Assembly (NCBI GenBank): GCA_040766745.1 | Contig: JAXGPX010000004.1 | Location: 1 to 64,000, forward strand | DNA from: JAXGPX01 sp040766745 | GTDB lineage: Bacteria; Bacillota; Sulfobacillia; Fermentithermobacillales; Fermentithermobacillaceae | DNA: 64,000 nt | Reading direction: 5' to 3' | In this document: in pieces, positions 51,893 to 61,516 of the stretch | Layout: each line of letters begins with the position of its first letter | Position numbering within the stretch: position 1 is the first letter of the stretch | Position numbers and translations under genes: made by a program | The notes under the pieces: model-generated | What the model was told of the DNA's origin: nothing | The model's input: the letters and a program-made list of their open reading frames with translations, nothing else | The model's database searches: none

Positions 51893-53353
51893 ATGAATAA
51901 ATCAACTCAGACAATTAGCGGCTTCATAGAAGAAGCTACTATCAGTGAACTCCAAGAGATGATGGCATCAGCCAAATTGACTTCAAGAGATTTGGTCAAA
52001 GCATACATAAACCGTATTGCTTTGTATGACGGGGGAGGCCCGGCCCTCAACTCAGTTCTAGAGCTTAATCCGGATGCCCTGTTCATTGCTGAAGCCCTTG
52101 ACCTGGAGCGCAGGCGGAAAGGGCCCAGAGGGCCCCTTCACGGTATTCCAATTTTGGTTAAGGATAATATCGACACAGGTGACATGATGCACACCAGTGC
52201 AGGCTCTCTGGCACTTGCTAATTCATATGCATCGGAGGATTCCTTTGTAGTCAAGAAGCTGCGTGAGGCAGGGGCCATAATTCTGGGAAAAGCAAACATG
52301 ACAGAATGGGCTAACTTCATGACTGATAACATGCCCAACGGGTACAGCTCTCGCGGCGGCCAGGTTAGAAACCCCTATGGCCCTGGAGTGCATGATGTGG
52401 GTGGTTCAAGCTCCGGGTCAGGGGCAGCAGTGGCCGCAAATCTGGTTTCGGCTGCAATAGGCACCGAAACCTCAGGTTCTATCCTGAACCCTGCCTGCAA
52501 CAATTCGGTTGTAGGAATCAAACCAACAGTAGGGCTTGTGAGCCGAACAGGGGTTATTCCCATTTCCCATGTGCAAGATACGCCGGGCCCGTTGACAAGA
52601 ACAGTCGAAGATGCGGCTATCGTCCTGGGTGTCATTGCAGGTATTGATGATCAAGATATTGCAACCTACTCAAGTGATGGCCGGGCTTTTGGTGACTACA
52701 CCCAGTTCCTTGACAAAGACGGCCTGAAGGGAGCCAGGATAGGTATTGCCAGGTCTTTCGTTGAACGGCTTGGTGACGAGCACCGCAGTATTTTCGCAAC
52801 TGCAGAGCAGGCGCTCAGGGACGCCGGAGCCTATGTGGCAGACGTCGATATGACGCCTCCTCAATCGTGGCAGTCTCGCAGCCTGATCTATGAGTTCAAG
52901 CCTGCCATAAACAAGTATCTGTCTCGTTTGTCTTCGCAGGTGCCTGTCCATTCCCTTAAAGAACTCACTGAGTTCAACGAAAGCGACCCGGACAGAATGC
53001 TAAAGTACGGGCAGACTGTTTTGATTCAGTCTGAACAGACAAGCGGAACCCTTACCGAACCTGAATACATTCTTGGCAGAGCCAGGGAAGAAGAGGAATG
53101 CCGGGAGAAGGGAATAGACCGGGCTTTGAAGCAGAATAACGTGGAAGCGCTTCTCTTTCCAAACCTAATGAACGCTGGGATTTCAGCAAGGGCCGGGTAT
53201 CCTTCGGTTTCACTGCCGGCAGGTTATACTGAAGCGGGCCGGCCTGTTGGAGTTACTTTTGCAGGCGGGGCATATTCAGAACCTGTGCTGATACGGTTTG
53301 CGTATGCTTTTGAGCAAGCCACTAAAGCGAGAAGAGCACCGAAGCTTATCTAG
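51893..53353 (+). CDS. Amidase signature family protein
   Basis: A 486-residue amidase. The start is ATG 51893 after CGGAGGT; the open frame extends further up into the repeat array without a site. The Ser-cisSer-Lys triad is visible: Lys in ILVKDNID, the Gly/Ser-rich segment GGSSSGSGAAVAANLVSAAI and SxG in IGTETSGSILNPA. It resembles GatA-like and fatty-amide hydrolase-like amidases. No gatC or gatB is nearby, so it is not a tRNA amidotransferase subunit; the substrate is unknown. Confidence 0.88.
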   Translation: MNKSTQTISGFIEEATISELQEMMASAKLTSRDLVKAYINRIALYDGGGPALNSVLELNPDALFIAEALDLERRRKGPRGPLHGIPILVKDNIDTGDMMHTSAGSLALANSYASEDSFVVKKLREAGAIILGKANMTEWANFMTDNMPNGYSSRGGQVRNPYGPGVHDVGGSSSGSGAAVAANLVSAAIGTETSGSILNPACNNSVVGIKPTVGLVSRTGVIPISHVQDTPGPLTRTVEDAAIVLGVIAGIDDQDIATYSSDGRAFGDYTQFLDKDGLKGARIGIARSFVERLGDEHRSIFATAEQALRDAGAYVADVDMTPPQSWQSRSLIYEFKPAINKYLSRLSSQVPVHSLKELTEFNESDPDRMLKYGQTVLIQSEQTSGTLTEPEYILGRAREEEECREKGIDRALKQNNVEALLFPNLMNAGISARAGYPSVSLPAGYTEAGRPVGVTFAGGAYSEPVLIRFAYAFEQATKARRAPKLI

Positions 53354-53534
53354 CCACTATGGGTGCGTGCTGATTTTGGCTATGTTTGCTGGGACTCGCT
53401 ATCAGCATTGGGCGTTTGGTTATGCCAGTTGGAGGCGAAGGCCATTCCATCAATCAATGTAGGGGCATCAATCGACAGATTCTATTCGCATAGAATTGCT
53501 CTTACCAGGGGCATCCGACGGCCGCTTATAATCA

Positions 53535-54869
53535 TCACAGCTTAGACGCTGTATGAACCGTATTTCCTCCCTTTGTCTTGGCGAGGTACATAGCTTTGTC
53601 GGCCATGCGGATGATGTCAGTGCCGGTTTCGCCGTGTTCAGGCCATGCTGCCACTCCAATGCTGATACCGAATTCTATTGTAACTTCGTTGTAAGCAAAA
53701 GGCTTCTTGCTGGCAGCTTCCCGAATCCGTTTGGCAATGGATGTAGCTTGGGTTAGGTTTGTGCCAGGGCACAGTACAATGAATTCGTCACCGCCATACC
53801 GGGCTATTCGGTCTTTGCTCCTGGTGTTATCTGCGATAATTCCGGCTACATGGATAAGTAGCTGGTCTCCTGCGCTATGTCCGTAAGCATCATTGACAGC
53901 CTTGAGCCCGTCAACATCAAGGAATATGACAGAGCAATGTTTCTTGCTTTCAACCAACGCCTTGAAGTCAGTATCCATCCACTTCTCCAGATAGCGCAGG
54001 TTATGGGTTTTGGTAAGAGGGTCGGTTTCGGCTTCTTCAGTCTTCTCGACCAATTCCTTCTGAAAACGGTTTTGAAGCCTTAGAGACAACACTCCGATGA
54101 ACACTATTATGAACGCAATGTTTCCCATATGTGATGACAGCAGCATTGCCACAACTGCCAGGAACGTTCGTTGCGCCAACACGGCTTTTCTGTCATCGTA
54201 GAACATCTTCACGAAGGACTCGGCTACAGGTTCCCTGGTTTCTATTGCCCTTGAGCCGGTGACGAATAGGATGTTGGCTGCGTCATAGACTACTATCATC
54301 AAAATTACCGGGATAAGATCGGGGCTAGATGCAGGAATTCCCGGATTCCAGCCTGCCAGCCTGCCGACATAATCAGCTGTGTATAGGCAAATGGTGAACT
54401 GGCCTGCGTTGAAAAGGCAGTTGCAAAGCCCGTGTTTTCGCGTAAAGAAATGAAGCAAGAACGAGGGAATGATCACAAGGGCGGCTGCAGCGATTCCATG
54501 GGAAAACAGGGCACCCATAACGAGCGGAAACCCTGGTAGAATATGAACTCTCGAGGGAAGGACTACCGGAAGATGATATGATACAAGGCCAAGAGTTACA
54601 AGGAGGGCAGTAGTTTTCGGTTCGGGCAGTGGCCTTGTTAACAGTACCCTTATGAATAGCGGGATACCCACCGAAGCAACAGCCAGAAAGTAAATTGCCT
54701 GGTATGTCACTTCTCGGCCTTTAAGGTTCGTTTTTATGAAACGGTTAACCGGCTCAGGCTGATTGGTGTCCTGGGCTAAGCCCGTATCGCTGGCAGATAC
54801 AGGTGGAGTGAGCCGAGGGGCCTGCTGCTTCAAACTTCCCAACACTCCTTGTGAGCGCTTGCGTAACAT
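53535..54869 (-). CDS. Membrane-bound diguanylate cyclase
   Basis: A 444-residue protein with about six N-terminal membrane segments (residues about 50-265), a short coiled coil and a GGDEF domain. The active site is RYGGDEFIVL near residue 357. An I-site RSKD lies five residues upstream, so product inhibition by c-di-GMP is likely. No EAL or HD-GYP domain follows. The start ATG 54869 has only a weak site. The product, c-di-GMP, controls surface attachment, motility or sporulation in Clostridia. Confidence 0.88.
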   Translation of the reverse strand: MLRKRSQGVLGSLKQQAPRLTPPVSASDTGLAQDTNQPEPVNRFIKTNLKGREVTYQAIYFLAVASVGIPLFIRVLLTRPLPEPKTTALLVTLGLVSYHLPVVLPSRVHILPGFPLVMGALFSHGIAAAALVIIPSFLLHFFTRKHGLCNCLFNAGQFTICLYTADYVGRLAGWNPGIPASSPDLIPVILMIVVYDAANILFVTGSRAIETREPVAESFVKMFYDDRKAVLAQRTFLAVVAMLLSSHMGNIAFIIVFIGVLSLRLQNRFQKELVEKTEEAETDPLTKTHNLRYLEKWMDTDFKALVESKKHCSVIFLDVDGLKAVNDAYGHSAGDQLLIHVAGIIADNTRSKDRIARYGGDEFIVLCPGTNLTQATSIAKRIREAASKKPFAYNEVTIEFGISIGVAAWPEHGETGTDIIRMADKAMYLAKTKGGNTVHTASKL

Positions 54870-55208
54870 GCGCTGCCTCTTGAATTCCCAAGTTCTGGCA
54901 GATTATTACTATAATCCATGTTAGAAACCGGACTGACCTCCGGACTGAGCCGTTGACTAGTGCAAGAATGGTGCTACGGTGAGATAATGTCTGAAGTGTA
55001 CAACTATCACCGAAGGATACAGTCATCTCCAAAGCGAGAGACTTTACCAAACTGACTACGTTACTGACTACCTTCATTTTAGATTATCGTACGAACCCAA
55101 TGAGTTTTTCAAGTATTCGGCGGTAGTATTTTCAGAACTCACTCCCGAAAATGTGTAGAATTATCTTGATACTTGCGCAAAACAGAAAAAGAGGAGAGGA
55201 GGGATTTT
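54870..55208. other. Divergent spacer, nothing recognised
   Basis: A 339-bp gap between the GGDEF gene and the adenosine-deaminase-like gene. It is expected to hold two divergent promoters, but no strong box pair was seen. A possible -10 TAGAAT lies near 55158. Confidence 0.3.
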
Positions 55209-56180
55209 ATGGGCAGCGATTCAAATAGGTTCGTTGGTGCACTGGTTAGGCATGATCTGGCGTCAATCAGACAGGTTCCCAAGTCGGATTTACATAATCA
55301 CTTTGTGCTTGGCGGATGCAGAGATTACATCTTCCAGCAGACCGGCATCAAGATTCCGAGCCTTGACAGGACTGTGAAGTCGATTCAGGACATGCACGAA
55401 TGGTGCGAAAAGCACATTGGCCTGGGTCACAGATTCGATAGTCTTGATTTGCACAGAGTGCTGCTTGAGGCGGCGTTTCATCAAGCAAGGAAAGACGGTG
55501 TCAAGATACTCGAAATTGGCGAGGATGTCTGGGCTAACGCCAAGTATTATGGCGGTGATGTGTCGCTTCTAGTGGATACGTTTCTTGAGGTGCGGCAAAG
55601 GGTTGCACCTTGCACCGAACTTAGATTTCAAATCGGACTTTCCCGCCATTGCCCGGTTAACCTGCTTGAGAAGTGGTTAGAGCCTTTCTGGGGGCGCAAA
55701 GAATTCTACTCCATTGACCTTTCCGGAGACGAATTGGCACAGCCTATTGAGAATTTCGTGCCGATTTACCGCAGAGCGAAAGGTTACGGGCTGAAGTTGA
55801 AGGCTCACATCGGCGAATGGGGCACAACACATGACGTTATACGCGGAGTAGAATTGCTTGAGTTGGACGAAGTCCAGCATGGAATAGCCGCAGCCGGGTC
55901 TCAAGCAGCCATGGACTATTTTGTGGAGAATGGGATTCGCCTGAACATTTGCCCTACTAGCAATGTGAAACTAGGACGCGTGGACTCCCTTAAGAATCAC
56001 CCTATTAGTACACTCTACAGGCATGGGGTAGATGTTACTATTAACTCCGATGATGTGCTGGTGTTTGACAGCGATGTTTCAAAGGAATATTTGAGGCTGC
56101 ATAGGCACGGCGTTTTGTCTGCAGATGAGCTTGATGCCATTAGGCTGAATGGTTTGGGCATGAGGGAAAGTGTTTGTTGA
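55209..56180 (+). CDS. Adenosine deaminase-like metal hydrolase
   Basis: A 323-residue TIM-barrel deaminase-like protein starting at ATG 55209 after GAGGAGG. The metal and catalytic residues appear in order: HxH in DLHNHFVLGG, H and E in KLKAHIGEWG, H in VQHGIAAAGS, and the Asp pair in INSDDVLVF. NICPTSNVKLGRV is also typical of the family. It probably deaminates a purine nucleoside or related base. The length is typical, and the neighbours give no further clue. Confidence 0.8.
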   Translation: MGSDSNRFVGALVRHDLASIRQVPKSDLHNHFVLGGCRDYIFQQTGIKIPSLDRTVKSIQDMHEWCEKHIGLGHRFDSLDLHRVLLEAAFHQARKDGVKILEIGEDVWANAKYYGGDVSLLVDTFLEVRQRVAPCTELRFQIGLSRHCPVNLLEKWLEPFWGRKEFYSIDLSGDELAQPIENFVPIYRRAKGYGLKLKAHIGEWGTTHDVIRGVELLELDEVQHGIAAAGSQAAMDYFVENGIRLNICPTSNVKLGRVDSLKNHPISTLYRHGVDVTINSDDVLVFDSDVSKEYLRLHRHGVLSADELDAIRLNGLGMRESVC

Positions 56181-56463
56181 GCCGGCAGGCAGAGACACCC
56201 AGGCAAACCTTTGTGGGGCTGGGATATGGGGGTGCCGGGCTATGCGGCATCTGCCCGCAAAATGTGCCGGGCCACCCGGTATCCACCGTGCCAGACCCCA
56301 AATGCGCCGAATCATCCGGCGCCCTTTTTGGTGGAGACATTAGTAAGCAAGTCCTGTTCGGTATAAGATATATATGGTACTGATACCGATAGGCGTAGGT
56401 GCAATGTTGGCCGGACTCGCGCATGTTCTCGTTTTGAGGTTCAAGTTCAAAGGACGTGGGTGC

Positions 56464-57108
56464 ATGAAGTTTCTTAGAATGAAAGACCCTGTGAGTACCA
56501 TGACCCATTTGGCCACTCTTTTGGCTTCTGCAGTTGGCCTGGGATTCTTGCTATGGACTGCCTGGGGCCACCTGGGACACGTCCTGGTCGCCGGCGTTTA
56601 TGGCTGCAGTTTGCTCGTTCTGTATACGGCCAGCACATTGTACCATTGGATAAAAACAACTGCCAGGAAAGAGGCATTACTGAGGAAGTTTGATCACCTG
56701 GCAATCAACATACTTATTGCAGGAAGTGCTACCCCCGTTTTGTACCATGGCCTCAGGGGGCTGTGGAGAAGTTCAATGCTTGCTGCAATGTGGATTCTTA
56801 CAGTTGCCGCCTGCTGCGTGCAAGTGTTCCTGATTAAGGGGCCCCGTTGGCTCTATACAATGCTGTATGTACTCCTGGGGTGTTTGGTACTAATCCCGGT
56901 AGTACAGCTGGCAAGAAACCTTCCATGGCAGGCTATGGCGTTGATCGCCACAGGTGGTGCAGTGTACATAGCCGGGGCTGTAATATATGCAATCAAAAAA
57001 CCCAACTTGTTCCCTGGAATTTTCGGGTTTCATGAGATATTCCACATACTGGTTAGCGCTGCGACGGTCCTACATTTCATCGGAATCTTCAAGTATGTGC
57101 TGCCGTGA
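56464..57108 (+). CDS. Hemolysin III / PAQR family membrane protein
   Basis: A 214-residue membrane protein with seven hydrophobic segments. Signatures: DPVSTMTHLATLL at the N-terminus, the DHLAINILIAGSATPVLYHGL segment with the metal-binding Asp, and FGFHEIFHILVSAATVLHFI at the C-terminus with the paired His. ATG 56464 is the probable start, after AAAGGACGTGGG. The family name is historical; hydrolase activity at a metal site is proposed but not established for the bacterial members. Confidence 0.85.
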   Translation: MKFLRMKDPVSTMTHLATLLASAVGLGFLLWTAWGHLGHVLVAGVYGCSLLVLYTASTLYHWIKTTARKEALLRKFDHLAINILIAGSATPVLYHGLRGLWRSSMLAAMWILTVAACCVQVFLIKGPRWLYTMLYVLLGCLVLIPVVQLARNLPWQAMALIATGGAVYIAGAVIYAIKKPNLFPGIFGFHEIFHILVSAATVLHFIGIFKYVLP

Positions 57109-57199
57109 TGGTTCAGGTAGCCATGTTTCTACTACCCGGTAGGACCGGCGACCAATCACCGTTTCCAGATCAATTTCTTGATCAATCGATTTGAACGAT

Positions 57200-57228
57200 T
57201 TGATTATCCTTTCAAATTGCTGTAGAAT
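57200..57228 (+). promoter_or_regulatory. Sigma-A-type promoter of the DEAD-box helicase
   Basis: TTGATT (57200-57205) and TAGAAT (57223-57228) are separated by exactly 17 bases, 34 bp before the ATG at 57262. Both hexamers are close to consensus. Confidence 0.6.
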
Positions 57229-57261
57229 AAGTAGATTACCAATTTGGAGGAATTTTATTTA

Positions 57262-59034
57262 ATGACAGAAGGATTGCAAGGTTTCGAAGTTTTAGGTGTC
57301 CACTCGGCTATCATGAAATCCCTGGACGAAATGGGTTTCGAAGAGCCCACTCCCATCCAAGCAGCAGCTATACCGATTCTACTCGAAGGGAAAGACCTAA
57401 TCGGGCAAGCACAGACAGGTACAGGCAAGACTGCGGCATTTGCCATACCACTTTTGCAGTGCGTAGACCCGAATTCACGTAGTCCTCAGGCAGTGGTCTT
57501 GGCGCCCACAAGAGAACTGGCGCTTCAGGTTGCAGATGATATTACCAGGATGGGAAGGTATATGCACCTTAAAGCGCTGGCATTGGTCGGCGGACATTCA
57601 ATTGAACGACAAATCAGGGCCCTCAGGGCAGGTGCTCCTATTGTTGTAGGCACGCCTGGCAGGGTAATGGATCATATAGAGCGGCGGACGATAAAGCTCA
57701 ACCAGGTCAGAATGTTTGTCCTTGACGAGGCAGACGAAATGTTGGATATGGGCTTTGTTGATGACATCGACGAGATAATGTCTAATGTTCCCGAAGAAAG
57801 GCAGACAGTTTGCTTTTCCGCGGTTATACCTGCGCCTATTATCCGAATAACAAAGCAGCATATGAAGAATCCTCAGCAGGTCAGCGTTGACCGGGAAGAA
57901 CCGACAGCGTCTACCATAGAACAGGCGTATTTCGAGGTTCGTGATAGAGACAAGGTAGACGCCCTGACCAGGATAATCGACCACGAGGGTATTGCTCGAG
58001 GCATAGTGTTTTGCAGAACTAAGCGCGGAAGCGATGAACTGGCATCGGCCCTTCAAGCCCGTGGCTATGCAGCCGAAGCTATCCATGGCGATCTGAACCA
58101 GGTTCAGCGTAACCGTGCAATGGCCAGGTTCAGGGAAGGCCAGGTAGAGCTGCTGGTAGCTACTGACGTGGCTGCCCGTGGCCTTGATGTTGAGAATGTC
58201 ACCCACGTTATCAACTATGATATTGCCCACTCGCCAGAGTATCATGTGCACAGAATCGGCCGTACCGGCCGTGCCGGGCGCGAGGGAACCGCATTTACGT
58301 TTGTGAGTCCCCGAGAATTCAGGCATCTCAAGTTGATTGAGCGTGTCACTAAGTCACGAATTCCTCGCAGGAGGGTGCCCACAGCTACCGACGTAGCCGA
58401 GAGAGTTTTGGAGATGATCGGGGAGAAAGTCGGCTCGCTGGTTGAGAGCGGTGCAGGGCAGGAAGCCAAGTATATGGATTTGGCGTCTGATCTTTTGAAC
58501 GATTACGATCCAGAGCGGTTGGTTGCGGCTCTTGTCTCCAGCCTTGCTGAGAACCGGCCTGGAGCATGCCCTGAATCCGAAGCGGCAGGAGAGATTGGCC
58601 GAGGGCGTTACGGAGACGATGATGGTAAGAGAAGCTCGCGGAGAAGGGCTTTGGGGACCAAAGTAAGGTTGAAGGCCAGGGCAAATGTAAGGGCAAATGT
58701 AAGGCCGGGGCCGGAATTCGGGAGGCCCGGGTTCGGTAGATTTCATGATGAAGATTCCTATAATGGCGATTTCCCGGACACAGGCGCCGAACCTGGGTAC
58801 GTTAGGCTTTTCATCAACATAGGGTCGCGCCAGCGGGTCAAGCCTGCTGACTTTGTGCGGACCATTGCCAGGCAGGCTGATATTTCCGGCGGATTGATCG
58901 GAGCCATTGATATTCACGACGATTTCACTTTTGTTGAAGTGCCCAGAGAGGTAGGCCACGAAGTGTTGGATGCTATGCGTCATGCATCTATTCAGGGGCG
59001 CAGTGTTCAGGTGGAGCCTGCCCGGCCCAGGTAA
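57262..59034 (+). CDS. DEAD-box RNA helicase with DbpA-type RNA-binding domain
   Basis: A 590-residue helicase starting at ATG 57262 after TTGGAGGA. Motifs in order: Q motif (FEEPTPIQAAAIP), AQTGTGKTAA, PTRELALQ, GTPGRVMDH, VLDEADEMLD, then FSAVIPAP, VFCRTKRGSDEL, ATDVAARGLDVENV and HRIGRTGRAGREG. Motif III is normally SAT but reads SAV here. A basic Arg/Gly-rich linker leads to a DbpA-like RNA-binding fold (residues about 510-590, YVRLFINIGSRQRVKPADFV). It probably remodels rRNA or mRNA, with cold-shock-type control likely. Confidence 0.92.
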   Translation: MTEGLQGFEVLGVHSAIMKSLDEMGFEEPTPIQAAAIPILLEGKDLIGQAQTGTGKTAAFAIPLLQCVDPNSRSPQAVVLAPTRELALQVADDITRMGRYMHLKALALVGGHSIERQIRALRAGAPIVVGTPGRVMDHIERRTIKLNQVRMFVLDEADEMLDMGFVDDIDEIMSNVPEERQTVCFSAVIPAPIIRITKQHMKNPQQVSVDREEPTASTIEQAYFEVRDRDKVDALTRIIDHEGIARGIVFCRTKRGSDELASALQARGYAAEAIHGDLNQVQRNRAMARFREGQVELLVATDVAARGLDVENVTHVINYDIAHSPEYHVHRIGRTGRAGREGTAFTFVSPREFRHLKLIERVTKSRIPRRRVPTATDVAERVLEMIGEKVGSLVESGAGQEAKYMDLASDLLNDYDPERLVAALVSSLAENRPGACPESEAAGEIGRGRYGDDDGKRSSRRRALGTKVRLKARANVRANVRPGPEFGRPGFGRFHDEDSYNGDFPDTGAEPGYVRLFINIGSRQRVKPADFVRTIARQADISGGLIGAIDIHDDFTFVEVPREVGHEVLDAMRHASIQGRSVQVEPARPR

Positions 59035-59262
59035 GATAAGATTCTGGACCCAAGGCTGTGTAGGATAATTCAAGCGATTGAAGTGTTGCAGAAGCCTGGT
59101 AAGTCACGGAAATATCTCAGACGCCTATGAAAACTCAAGTGATCAAAGTGTTGCTGAAGCCCTCGGATTTCGCCTGCCAGCGTCCCGGGGGCTTTACGGT
59201 TTCATGGGCACGATTTCAATCTCAGTGCAGATGGCCGGGCATCGACTGTTGGCGTAGGGGCT
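59035..59262. other. Spacer between convergent genes with short repeats
   Basis: A 228-bp gap. AAGTGTTGC(A/T)GAAGCC and GGGGCTTTACG(G/A)TTTC each occur twice, in the same order, about 60-65 bp apart. This indicates a duplicated segment that has since diverged. No gene is seen. Confidence 0.4.
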
Positions 59263-59898
59263 TTACGATTTCCGCATTCTGATTGGGCGCACTATTTCCA
59301 GCAGGAGAACCGTGGCAATACTGATGGGTATCATGGAATCCATTATCTGTCGCGCCGGCTCAAGTCCGGAACTTACGACGAGGTAATCCCTGAGCCTTGT
59401 GGCTGCTGCCGAACACCCAAGGCACATCAGTGCTTCTGCCGTAATGCCGGACAGAGCCGGTAGGAAAGGCAGCTTTATCAACCTCGATTGAGCGAACCCC
59501 AGGGCCAAGAGGACAAGTGCAATCACAAGCAGTAATGCGGCCAGTTCTTTTCCAATAGCAAAGTGGGGGTCAAGAGCCACCGTCCACATGAAGCCGTACA
59601 CAGGAACTGCTGCGGCAGTGAGGATATATGTGATCCTGGGATGGCTCATCCTTAGCCGCCAGGAGCAAATATGGATTAACACCGCAATTAGGATGCCCCC
59701 CAGAATCGCAGCAGCAATCCCCCAGGTATTGGCTACAGTTACTCCCAAGGTATCTGTTGCACCAACTATCCAGGTATTGGCTGCAGTTACTCCCCAGGTA
59801 TCTGTTGCACCAACTATCCAGATATTCGTAGCAGTCACTCCCAAGATATTTGTGCCAGCAACTCTCCACATATTTGTCGCAGCAACCCCCCCAGGCAT
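59263..59898 (-). CDS. Membrane protein with N-terminal 16-residue repeats
   Basis: A 211-residue protein on the minus strand. Residues 1-56 are three to four tandem copies of a 16-residue unit such as TNIWIVGATDTWGVTA, with an 8-residue sub-period. The rest has four or five membrane segments (GIAAAILGGILIAVLIHI, LLLVIALVLLALGFA, SIATVLLLEIVRP). The ribosome site is weak. The repeat spreads over 48-bp units at the DNA level, so the N-terminus may be an accident of DNA repeat growth read in frame. Family not recognised. Confidence 0.5.
   Translation of the reverse strand: MPGGVAATNMWRVAGTNILGVTATNIWIVGATDTWGVTAANTWIVGATDTLGVTVANTWGIAAAILGGILIAVLIHICSWRLRMSHPRITYILTAAAVPVYGFMWTVALDPHFAIGKELAALLLVIALVLLALGFAQSRLIKLPFLPALSGITAEALMCLGCSAAATRLRDYLVVSSGLEPARQIMDSMIPISIATVLLLEIVRPIRMRKS
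59725..59887. repeat. Tandem repeat, 48-bp period
   Basis: Copies start at 59725, 59773, 59821 and 59869 (last partial). GGTATTGGCT(A/G)CAGTTACTCCC is almost identical in the first two copies. The period is a multiple of three, so it keeps the minus-strand frame open and encodes the 16-residue repeat. Confidence 0.85.
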
Positions 59899-60288
59899 TC
59901 ACCAGCGAATCTGCCTTCACTAACCGTGCTAATTATACATTCCAGTGTATGACAGTGGAACGCTGCGGCAAGGCCCCTCGCAAACGCCGTGCTATCTTGC
60001 GTGTGATACATCCCAGTGAATGGCAGTGGAACGCCGCTGCAGCGCCATCGGCACACACTTTGTTATCAGGCCTATAATACCCCCTAGTGTATGGCGGTGA
60101 AACTGTTTATGCCAGAGCCGAGACAATAGGTTTTGGTATGTGTGGGAAAGTTCGGCACTTTATCGCTGAAATCTCCGGGGGCTGTGCCCAAGTAGTTTTC
60201 CAGGCAGGGATAACACCAGGCGCAAGTCGAATCAGTTACCTGGCAAATTCTCAACTGCAATAGCATAGGATTAGGAGATGAAATTGGA
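59899..60288. other. Spacer with 71-bp tandem repeat
   Basis: A 390-bp gap before the PHP gene. It contains the 71-bp repeat listed separately and no supportable gene. Confidence 0.5.
59941..60110. repeat. Degenerate tandem repeat, 71-bp period, three copies
   Basis: The marker AGTG(T/A)ATG(A/G)C(A/G)GTG(G/A)AAC has its AGTG at 59944, 60015 and 60086, each 71 bp apart. Copies are about 70 percent alike, so the array is older than the 173-bp one. Confidence 0.7.
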
Positions 60289-61404
60289 ATGGATGAACAT
60301 GGGATTGATGAAGTCGGTTCTAACCTGGGATCCAAGGGTCAGTCGGGGAAGGATGTGAGAAATGAGGGCTTGCCACAGGCTGGAGTGAAGTCTCAACAAG
60401 CAGATAAATCCCAGCTCCCGGCTTCAGACAAGGCCCGCACAATAATAGACTCCAGAAGCGGATTGTGGCTCAAGGGAAATCTTCATGCCCACACGACTAT
60501 TTCTGACGGCAAACTTTCGCCTCCTGAAGTGGCAAAGATGTACCGGGATAACGGATATTCCTTCCTGGCTATCAGCGATCATCAAGTCCACACGCACTTT
60601 GAGGATCTACAGGCACCGGGTTTTGTTATATTGCCGGCTGTTGAGGTTAACGTGAGTTTTGGCAGTCCCAGGCGTTTCTTCCACGCAAATGGCATACTTG
60701 GGCCGAAATCCTACCAGGATGCTGCTACCCGAGAAAGGCTTGAACATATGCAATTCATCCCTATGCCCGCTTGGGAAAGTTACAGCACTGGACAGGCGAT
60801 AGTTGATGATCTAGAAGCCTCAGGCAACATGGTAATGTTCAACCATCCGTATTGGTCACTGAACTGCATCGATGATCTCCTGAAGATTGACGGGTATTTC
60901 GCAGTGGAAATTTTCAACTATGCGTCTGAAGTTGAGACAGGTAACGGAGTTTCGACAATTCACTGGGATGCTGTGCTTCGCTCGGGCAGGAGGGTGTGGG
61001 GTATAGCTACCGACGATAATCATAATGGAAACAAGTATGGAGAGGCACCCGCAGACTGGGATTCGTTTGGCGGGTGGATAACAGTCGGTACGCAGGAACT
61101 CTCTCATCAGGCCATAACATCGTCTATTCTTAATGGGAATTTCTATTCATCGAGTGGCCCTGAGATTTACCACTTAAGCCTGGATGGCGACGAGGTACAC
61201 GTTGAATGCTCGCCGGTCCGGCGCATATATTTCATCACCTATCCCAGGCACGGCTATTCAAGGTGTACTGCAGGCGGCGGGCTAATTGAAAGTGCCAGTT
61301 ACAGGCTCCGGGGGACTGAGAAGTACGTAAGAGTAGAATGCGTAGATGCTTCAGGCCGCCGGGCATGGTCTAATCCTATTTGGCCTGAGTTCCCAGAGGT
61401 GTAG
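60289..61404 (+). CDS. PHP-domain metal-dependent hydrolase
   Basis: A 371-residue protein. A polar N-terminal tail of about 60 residues precedes the PHP domain. Motifs: GNLHAHTTISDGK (HxH), FLAISDHQVHT, MVMFNHPYWS, WGIATDDNHN (Asp and His ligands). PHP enzymes include histidinol phosphatase, polymerase-associated proofreading domains and RNase AM-type 5'-3' exonucleases. The C-terminal part (about 290-370) has a beta-rich extension like that in CehA/McbA-type PHP hydrolases. No signal peptide is evident. The ATG at 60289 has GGAGATG upstream. Confidence 0.82.
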   Translation: MDEHGIDEVGSNLGSKGQSGKDVRNEGLPQAGVKSQQADKSQLPASDKARTIIDSRSGLWLKGNLHAHTTISDGKLSPPEVAKMYRDNGYSFLAISDHQVHTHFEDLQAPGFVILPAVEVNVSFGSPRRFFHANGILGPKSYQDAATRERLEHMQFIPMPAWESYSTGQAIVDDLEASGNMVMFNHPYWSLNCIDDLLKIDGYFAVEIFNYASEVETGNGVSTIHWDAVLRSGRRVWGIATDDNHNGNKYGEAPADWDSFGGWITVGTQELSHQAITSSILNGNFYSSSGPEIYHLSLDGDEVHVECSPVRRIYFITYPRHGYSRCTAGGGLIESASYRLRGTEKYVRVECVDASGRRAWSNPIWPEFPEV

Positions 61405-61480
61405 GAGGCAGCAGAGTGCCGGAATGCACGACGCCAACGGTAACCCCGGCGGATTTTATGGGATAATGCTGGAATACCCG

Positions 61481-61516
61481 GCACTCAGCTATTCTTCCCG
61501 CCGGATAGGCAGGCGC
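61481..61516. repeat. 36-bp exact direct repeat, copy 1
   Basis: A 36-bp segment (starts GCACTCAGCTATTCTTCCCG, ends GGCAGGCGC) recurs exactly at 62080-62115, 599 bp away and just before the metG stop. The core CCGGATAGGCAGGCGC is GC-rich. Confidence 0.85.
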
